Shown one piece after another: positions 6,163 through 10,254 of a stretch of DNA of 10,254 bases; positions within the stretch are counted from its first letter, which is position 1, and the number at the start of each line of letters is the position of its first letter. A program made the position numbers and the translations under genes. The notes beneath the pieces were generated by a model that saw only the letters and a program-made list of their open reading frames with translations, searched no databases and was not told the DNA's origin. This stretch comes from Anaerolineales bacterium (GTDB taxonomy: Bacteria > Chloroflexota > Anaerolineae > 4572-78 > NAK82): assembly GCA_024643945.1 (NCBI GenBank), contig JAHELX010000169.1, positions 1 through 10,254 on the forward strand, written 5' to 3'.

Positions 6163-6615
6163 ATGCCCGAACGTCCCGGTTTCGAAATCCCCCCACGAGT
6201 TACCCCCGCCGATGAAAATGGTTATTTTGAGCAGCTGACTAAAGCCATCTTTCAGGCTGGATTTAGCTGGCAGGTGGTGAACGACAAATGGCCCAACTTT
6301 CGACAGGCGTTCGACGGCTTTGATGTGGACCGGGTGGCTGCGTATAGCCTCGAAGACGTGGATCGCCTGCTCTCTGACCCAGGCATCGTCCGCAATGGGC
6401 GCAAAATCGAGGCCACTATCACCAATGCCATTCAATTTCAGACCATCCGCCGCGAATTTGGCTCCTTCTATAACTATCTGCGATCCCTGGACGACCTTCC
6501 GTACCGAGAGCAGCAAAAAGCCCTTTCAAAACGCTTCAAGCACCTGGGACGTACTGGGGTCTTCGTCTTCCTCTGGTGTGTCAATGAAGAGGTTCCAGAT
6601 TGGGAAGATCGCTGA
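6163..6615 (+). CDS. divergent DNA-3-methyladenine glycosylase I (Tag-like)
   Basis: 150 residues from ATG 6163, which has a perfect AAGGAG 8 bases upstream; an in-frame GTG at 6154 overlaps that site and is rejected. The protein aligns with Tag over its helix-hairpin-helix glycosylase core: YFEQLTKAIFQAGFSW, then DVDRLLSDPGIVRNGRKIEATITNA, LSKRFKHLGRTGVFVFLW. The second of these matches E. coli Tag 'RLVQDAGIIRHRGKIQAIIGNA'. It is shorter than E. coli Tag (187 residues). W36 corresponds to the base-stacking W46. The base-contacting E38 is replaced by A28, and the counterparts of Y16 and of the zinc ligands (C4, H17, H175, C179) are missing. Tag excises 3-methyladenine from alkylated DNA; whether this member is active is uncertain. 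It lies 35 bases after the metallopeptidase gene. Confidence 0.8.
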   Translation: MPERPGFEIPPRVTPADENGYFEQLTKAIFQAGFSWQVVNDKWPNFRQAFDGFDVDRVAAYSLEDVDRLLSDPGIVRNGRKIEATITNAIQFQTIRREFGSFYNYLRSLDDLPYREQQKALSKRFKHLGRTGVFVFLWCVNEEVPDWEDR

Positions 6616-6657
6616 CAGGCGCGCGCGGACGGCATGGGATTGATCCAAGGAAAGGAA

Positions 6658-7350
6658 ATGGGCCTGGTTGTCTTCGTCATTGGCACATTGACCCTAACGA
6701 CATTCATCGCCTGGGCCACGTACCGTAGCGCCCAAATGCTGCACCATGTGGAGGTTGATTTCAACCTCCTTTTGTTACCCGCCGAGAACCTATTGCGGGT
6801 GGGTCTCATCGTAATCTGTTTGATCCTGGGCCAGGTCAGCGGGTTGCCGCGGGAGCAATTCGGCTGGATCAGTTATGCCCCGCTGGCGGATGCTGCCATT
6901 GGCCTGGGCGTAGGCGTAGCGGTACAGGTGATTCTTAACGCGCTGACCAACTGGGCAATCAGGCGCTTCGGACCCGAGATCTACTCCCCACTGGTGATAC
7001 TCAGCATCCTGCCCCGTAGCCGGGACGAATGGGCGCCGGTATTATTGGCGCTTTTCCCTGCCGTCCTGGTGGAGGAACTTCTGTTCCGCTCGTTGTTGCT
7101 GGGTGGCCTGGGGCTGTTTTTGCCGGTGCCGGTATTGATTGTCGGCACAGGCCTGCTATTTGGCTGGATGCACAGCCCTCAGGGACGCTTGGGGATGGTG
7201 ATGACGGCAGCTATCAGCCTCTTGTTGGCTGGCCTTTTTCTCTGGCGAGGAAGTTTGCTACCACCTCTGGTTGCTCACTACATGGTAAACCTGCTGCAAT
7301 TACTGGCTGCCCATCGCCATCGTGACGAGCTTCAGCGCCTCAGACATTGA
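6658..7350 (+). CDS. CPBP-family intramembrane glutamic/CAAX-type protease
   Basis: 230 residues from ATG 6658, preceded by AAGGAAAGG; an in-frame ATG at 6634 has no ribosome site. Several hydrophobic segments predict a polytopic inner-membrane protein. Three family motifs are present in order: EELLFR with E139, E140 and R144; FGWMH with H172; and PPLVAHYMVN with H207 and N211. These are the active-site motifs of the CPBP (CAAX protease and bacteriocin-processing, Abi) family, whose eukaryotic member Rce1 cleaves prenylated proteins. Bacterial members act in bacteriocin self-immunity, peptide processing or unknown roles. It follows the Tag-like gene by 42 bases and is the last gene of the plus-strand run. 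A role in processing the cluster's lipoproteins is possible but unsupported. Confidence 0.88.
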   Translation: MGLVVFVIGTLTLTTFIAWATYRSAQMLHHVEVDFNLLLLPAENLLRVGLIVICLILGQVSGLPREQFGWISYAPLADAAIGLGVGVAVQVILNALTNWAIRRFGPEIYSPLVILSILPRSRDEWAPVLLALFPAVLVEELLFRSLLLGGLGLFLPVPVLIVGTGLLFGWMHSPQGRLGMVMTAAISLLLAGLFLWRGSLLPPLVAHYMVNLLQLLAAHRHRDELQRLRH

Positions 7351-7375
7351 CAAATCGGGCCAGGTCAGCTATACT
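7347..7375 (+). promoter_or_regulatory. near-consensus sigma70 promoter for the 410-residue protein
   Basis: TTGACA (7347-7352) overlaps the stop codon of the CPBP gene. After exactly 17 bases follows TATACT (7370-7375), a five-of-six -10. Transcription would begin near 7382, with a leader of about 48 bases. A second TTGACA at 7390 with TATAGG 18 bases on would start almost at the ATG and is less likely. Confidence 0.75.
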
Positions 7376-7429
7376 TGGCTCAGATTAACTTGACATAGGG
7401 TCTGGGTGACACTTATAGGAGGCCCAGCA

Positions 7430-8662
7430 ATGGACATTGATTACCCGGACATCATCAGTGAATATTTGGTCGCCACCAAGCGGTATGAAATCGACGGAGT
7501 CCAAGTCATTCCTTACCTGGAGCCGGCTGAGGTCGCCATTGGCGAAGCTGCCAACCTGGCTCTCTTGTTGCAGAGTGCGCTTGACGTGGCAGTCGAACTC
7601 AGTGTGAAACCAGAATTACCCCTGACCAGCCGTTTCAGAGGGACGCCAATGCTAGCAGTCGGCAAGCCAGAGTTAAGCGCGACTCTGGAACCAGCACAGG
7701 TAGGAATCCTATTTGTGCCGGTGGCGACGACCCCTCAAACTAAGGAGGGGCAGCATGAAATACGACTGAACGTCTCGGCGAAGGCGCAGGAACGTGCCAC
7801 GCGCATCCGGCCTGTAGAAACGACGGGTCGCTTCCGAAGCAACTTGATTGCTGACGTGGTGGGTTTGGACCTGGCGCGGGTGTTGGGTGTTCCGTTCAAA
7901 GTGAACCCTACCCACAAGATCAGTTTGCCGATCACGATCCGGGGACAGGTCGAGGCCACAGCTAAAGCGCCGGACCTGGCAACCAGGTTCGAATCCCTCT
8001 GGACTCAGGAAGATGCCCGACGCCAGAGCGACGCGCTGAAGGAAGTGAGCCAGCGGCGCGCCATCATCGTTGACCAACTGCAAACTGAGCCAGTATTCGT
8101 AGGGCTTTTCGTGGAGGGGCAAAGGCGCTTCGCCGATGCTGACATGCCTTTACGCATCGGTGAAGCAGTGGCGCTGGGTAAGATATTGACTTATACCGTT
8201 CGTTACTTCTTAGCGAACGGTGATTTGCAGGATGGCCTGTTGGTCCCGATTTGGGAACTGGCCAACCGATACGACTTGCCGACAGGCGACCCGCTTTGGG
8301 TGCTGCGTAACGTTGGCTTTCGGCACCTGGTGCGACTGAGCACGGCGCTGAGCTTTGGCCTGGTAGCTCAAGCCTTAGGACGCCAGCCGTGGACCCTGGA
8401 AGAGCGACGAGCCGTTATATCCCTCGTCGCCGACACGGTTGAGGGGGCTCAATTGCTCCCCCCTGAATTTCTTTACATCCCCTTGCTGATGGCGGCAGCC
8501 TATGTCTCTCACCAGATTGTCCTGGATGGCGAGGACGTCCGCCACAGCCTCAGGCTATTGCAAAAAGCCAAGGCGACTCGAGCCAATGTCTTCGCCGACC
8601 CGGACCTGGCTGAAGCAAACCTGATCTTCGACCGCCTTATGAACACAGCGCTACAAGGTTAG
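7430..8662 (+). CDS. unrecognised 410-residue protein
   Basis: ATG 7430 has a perfect AGGAGG 7 bases upstream; the earlier in-frame GTG (7406) precedes that site and is rejected. I do not recognise the family. There is no signal peptide or membrane segment, so a cytoplasmic protein is likely. Residues about 25-180 look beta-rich, with alternating hydrophobic segments (VQVIPYLEPAEVAIGEAANLA, VGILFVPVATTP, HEIRLNVSAKAQ, ISLPITIRGQVEA), resembling an Ig-like or C2-like sandwich. Residues about 185-410 look helical and end in AEANLIFDRLMNTALQG. No nucleotide-binding or metal motif was seen. The strong promoter and ribosome site suggest substantial expression as a single-gene unit ending at a 10-bp stem-loop. 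Confidence 0.85.
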   Translation: MDIDYPDIISEYLVATKRYEIDGVQVIPYLEPAEVAIGEAANLALLLQSALDVAVELSVKPELPLTSRFRGTPMLAVGKPELSATLEPAQVGILFVPVATTPQTKEGQHEIRLNVSAKAQERATRIRPVETTGRFRSNLIADVVGLDLARVLGVPFKVNPTHKISLPITIRGQVEATAKAPDLATRFESLWTQEDARRQSDALKEVSQRRAIIVDQLQTEPVFVGLFVEGQRRFADADMPLRIGEAVALGKILTYTVRYFLANGDLQDGLLVPIWELANRYDLPTGDPLWVLRNVGFRHLVRLSTALSFGLVAQALGRQPWTLEERRAVISLVADTVEGAQLLPPEFLYIPLLMAAAYVSHQIVLDGEDVRHSLRLLQKAKATRANVFADPDLAEANLIFDRLMNTALQG

Positions 8663-8696
8663 GGGCGAACCCGGCGAAATATGTACTTCGCCCCTA
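8660..8696. repeat. 10-bp perfect stem-loop between convergent genes
   Basis: TAGGGGCGAA (8660-8669) pairs perfectly with TTCGCCCCTA (8687-8696) across a 17-base loop. The left arm includes the last base of the TAG stop region of the 410-residue protein. It lies between convergent genes, where a bidirectional terminator would be useful, but neither side has a T-run. The sequence also resembles the GTAGGGGCGAAC-type dispersed palindromes I recall from some bacterial genomes, Chloroflexota among them, so it may be one copy of such a repeat. Confidence 0.6.
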
Positions 8697-8708
8697 TGCT
8701 CAATGCCT

Positions 8709-8918
8709 CTAACGTGCTTTGAGTTCGGCCAGGCGGGCTTGTGCGTTGGCGCGGGTGGCCTCCGCTGCCTGGCGTGCCTCTTCCCGAATTGCCTCAATTC
8801 GACTCTGGATGCGCTGTTGTGTCTCTGACCCTGACTGCGGAGCAAGTAGCATTGCAATCGCCCCGCCCAAGGCTACGCCGACGATAAAGCCGGCCAGGAA
8901 TTTAATGAATCGCATCAT
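8709..8918 (-). CDS. YtxH-domain small membrane protein
   Basis: 69 residues. The ATG at 8918 has GAGGAGG 8 bases upstream; ATG 8915 directly after it is an alternative, and a longer upstream frame lacks support and crosses the promoter. The start is MMRFIKFLAGFIVGVALGGA, followed by IAMLLAPQSGSETQQRI. This is the typical single membrane helix with Gly-rich face and LLAPQSG motif of YtxH-like proteins. Residues 37-69 are a charged Ala/Glu/Arg amphipathic helix (RIEAIREEARQAAEATRANA). YtxH proteins are linked to general stress in Bacillus, but their molecular role is not known. It has its own promoter and faces the 410-residue gene tail to tail. Confidence 0.85.
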   Translation of the reverse strand: MMRFIKFLAGFIVGVALGGAIAMLLAPQSGSETQQRIQSRIEAIREEARQAAEATRANAQARLAELKAR

Positions 8919-8988
8919 AGGTTGGGCCTCCTCAAAGAGAATGCTGCAGCGATTGATGGGCTGGCGTTTTGTGTGGCAAGATGAAAAT

Positions 8989-9016
8989 ATTATACAACAA
9001 ATTTCTCGACTAGCAA
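8989..9016 (-). promoter_or_regulatory. promoter for the YtxH-like gene
   Basis: On the minus strand TTGCTA (9016-9011) is followed after 16 bases by a perfect TATAAT (8994-8989). Transcription would start near 8982, about 63 bases before the ATG at 8918. Confidence 0.6.
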
Positions 9017-9096
9017 CGTGACCTGGATGGGGGAATGCAGTCATTAGGTACACCTGCTGAACAGTTACCCCCAGACAAAGAACAAGAGCCCATCCA

Positions 9097-9774
9097 CTAT
9101 TTAGCCGCAGAGGCGACCCGCTCCCTCAAGGCAGCAATGTTGGCGGCTACGCTCGCCTTACGATTGAAGATGGCAGAGCCGATAACTAGTATGGTAGCAC
9201 CCGCCGCCACCACCTCGGCCGCGTTGTGTTCCTTGATACCGCCATCCACTTCCAGCTCTACCTGAGTCAGCCCGCGTTCGTCCAGCATCTGACGTAGGCG
9301 AGCGATTTTGTCTGTGCTGCCAGGGATGTACGATTGACCGCCAAAGCCGGGATTCACCGACATAATCAGAACCAGGTCCACGTCGGGCAAAATCTCCTGC
9401 AGTGTGGTCAGAGGGGTGGCCGGGTTGAGCGTGACCCCAGCCTTGACACCCAGTTCGTGGATCTGCTGGATAGTGCGATGCAGGTGGGGACAAGTTTCCA
9501 CGTGCACGGTGAGGCTGTCAGCCCCCGCCCGGGCAAATTCGGGGATGAGAAGCTCGGGCTGCTCGATCATCAGGTGGACGTCTAGCGGCAGGTCGGTAAT
9601 GGGCCGCAGGGCACGGACGACCAGGGGGCCAATGGTTAGATTGGGCACAAAATGGCCGTCCATCACATCCACGTGAATCCGGTCTGCCCCGCCGGCTACT
9701 GCCCCTCTTACCTGTTCGCCCAGCCTGGCAAAGTCAGCCGAGAGGATGGAGGACGCAATCTGGACATTCATCAT
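9097..9774 (-). CDS. rpe: ribulose-phosphate 3-epimerase
   Basis: 225 residues, the usual length for Rpe. It interconverts ribulose 5-phosphate and xylulose 5-phosphate in the pentose phosphate pathway or the Calvin cycle, in the cytoplasm. It is a TIM barrel with the full signature set: [12 protein letters not shown] near the start, [12 protein letters not shown] with metal ligands H34 and D36, LDVHLMI with H67, [14 protein letters not shown], and EVDGGI with D177. The phosphate loop is IGSAIF. D36 and D177 are the known acid/base pair. ATG 9774 follows GGAGAG by three bases and a second ATG follows immediately (9771), so the real start may be either. It lies downstream of the ABC exporter gene on the same strand but has its own strong promoter. 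No Calvin-cycle genes are visible. Confidence 0.97.
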   Translation of the reverse strand: MMNVQIASSILSADFARLGEQVRGAVAGGADRIHVDVMDGHFVPNLTIGPLVVRALRPITDLPLDVHLMIEQPELLIPEFARAGADSLTVHVETCPHLHRTIQQIHELGVKAGVTLNPATPLTTLQEILPDVDLVLIMSVNPGFGGQSYIPGSTDKIARLRQMLDERGLTQVELEVDGGIKEHNAAEVVAAGATILVIGSAIFNRKASVAANIAALRERVASAAK

Positions 9775-9789
9775 GTTCTCTCCATGCGC

Positions 9790-9818
9790 ATTATAACATT
9801 ATCTATTCGTATTGTCAC
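9790..9818 (-). promoter_or_regulatory. extended -10 promoter for rpe
   Basis: On the minus strand GTGACA (9818-9813) is followed after 17 bases by a perfect TATAAT (9795-9790), which is preceded by TGT (extended -10). The transcript would start about 7 bases downstream, leaving a very short leader before the start codon at 9774. Confidence 0.7.
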
Positions 9819-9830
9819 ACCGCAGTGACA
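9813..9830. promoter_or_regulatory. dyad overlapping the rpe -35 element
   Basis: TGTCAC (9813-9818) and GTGACA (9825-9830) are perfect inverted half-sites separated by six bases. The left half is the -35 hexamer of the rpe promoter. Such a position fits an operator; the regulator is unknown. It lacks a T-run and so is a poor terminator for the upstream ABC gene. Confidence 0.4.
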
Positions 9831-9847
9831 CAGAGAAGAAAGTTATG

Positions 9848-10254
9848 CTAGCTGATTATGTCGACTAACACCTGATTTTGCAGTTCCCACATGCGACGAT
9901 ACAGCCCTTCTAACTGCAACAGATCATGGTGTTGGCCGCGCTCTACAACTCGCCCGGCCCGCAGGACTATGATCTCGTCAGCTACTTCCAGCCCAACCAG
10001 GCGATGGGTGATGACCAGCGTGGTGCGCCTCGCCATTAAGGTGTGGATGTCCAGCAAGACGGCGCGTTCGGTTAAAGGGTCCAGGTTGGCTGTGGCCTCG
10101 TCCAGAATCAGAATGGGCGGGTCTTTGAGGAGAGCGCGGGCAATGGCCAGCCGTTGACGTTCCCCCCCACTCAGGCGCAGTCCCTGTTCACCGATCCAGG
10201 TGTCGTAGCCCTGAGGCAAGGATTGGATGAACTCGTGGACTTGAGCGCGTTGTG
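9848..10254 (-). CDS. ABC exporter ATP-binding region, CydC-like, C-terminal part (runs off right edge)
   Basis: The frame is open from the right edge to the TAG at 9848, giving about 135 residues; the true start and Walker A lie outside the window. The sequence [20 protein letters not shown] leads into the ABC signature LSGGERQR. It is followed by Walker B ILILDEAT, the D-loop NLDP and the H-switch ITHR. The continuation [20 protein letters not shown] and the end [12 protein letters not shown] resemble CydC, a subunit of the heterodimeric CydDC exporter. CydDC moves thiol reductants such as glutathione or cysteine to the periplasm and supports cytochrome bd assembly. Other fused membrane/ATPase exporters share these motifs, so the CydC label is a moderate inference. 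The ATPase domain is certain. Confidence 0.85.
   Translation of the reverse strand, partial: QRAQVHEFIQSLPQGYDTWIGEQGLRLSGGERQRLAIARALLKDPPILILDEATANLDPLTERAVLLDIHTLMARRTTLVITHRLVGLEVADEIIVLRAGRVVERGQHHDLLQLEGLYRRMWELQNQVLVDIIS

Noticed and set aside
6658..7350. CPBP protease plus the surrounding genes as a bacteriocin or abortive-infection module
   Set aside because: No precursor peptide, modification enzyme, toxin or nuclease lies nearby; the family alone does not support this.
7390..7419. Second promoter TTGACA / TATAGG before the 410-residue gene
   Set aside because: The transcript would begin almost at the start codon and lose the perfect AGGAGG; the promoter at 7347-7375 fits much better.

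Overview
The window looks like a chromosomal piece from a Chloroflexota bacterium, probably of the Anaerolineae/Caldilineae type. This is an inference. It rests on several secreted proteins with long Pro/Thr linkers of the 'TPTPTDTPTP' kind, an F420-type luciferase-like oxidoreductase, an InhA-like secreted metallopeptidase and moderately high GC. No plasmid or phage functions, tRNA, rRNA or CRISPR array were seen.

Left end (1-1034, minus strand): the N-terminal part of an LLM-class F420-dependent oxidoreductase runs off the left edge behind a good sigma70-type promoter. Upstream of it lies a stand-alone receiver-like protein that lacks the conserved lysine.

Centre (1203-7350, plus strand): an extended -10 promoter opens a run of three paralogous putative lipoproteins at 1278, 2254 and 3231. 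Each has a lipobox-like Cys, a Pro/Thr linker of about 85-93 residues and a C-terminal domain of 123-125 residues. The third overlaps by 4 bases (GTGA) a secreted zinc metallopeptidase with HEFQH and NEGLSE motifs plus an InhA/MAM-like beta domain. A divergent 3-methyladenine glycosylase (Tag-like) and a CPBP-type intramembrane protease follow at short spacing. Between lipoproteins two and three sits a 132-bp MITE with terminal inverted repeats, a nested palindromic interior and perfect 8-bp flanking direct repeats.

Right part: an unrecognised 410-residue protein (7430-8662, plus) has its own near-consensus promoter and ends at a 10-bp perfect stem-loop. It converges on a small YtxH-like membrane protein. 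Ribulose-phosphate 3-epimerase and the C-terminal part of a CydC-like ABC exporter subunit follow, both on the minus strand.

Functionally, the plus-strand cluster suggests an envelope-displayed set: anchored adhesin- or binding-like beta domains on extended stalks, with a coupled anchored protease. The flanking genes are ordinary housekeeping or accessory functions. No stretch over 300 bases lacks a gene. The longest gaps are 2010-2253 (hairpins, one weak promoter candidate) and 3010-3230 (the MITE).
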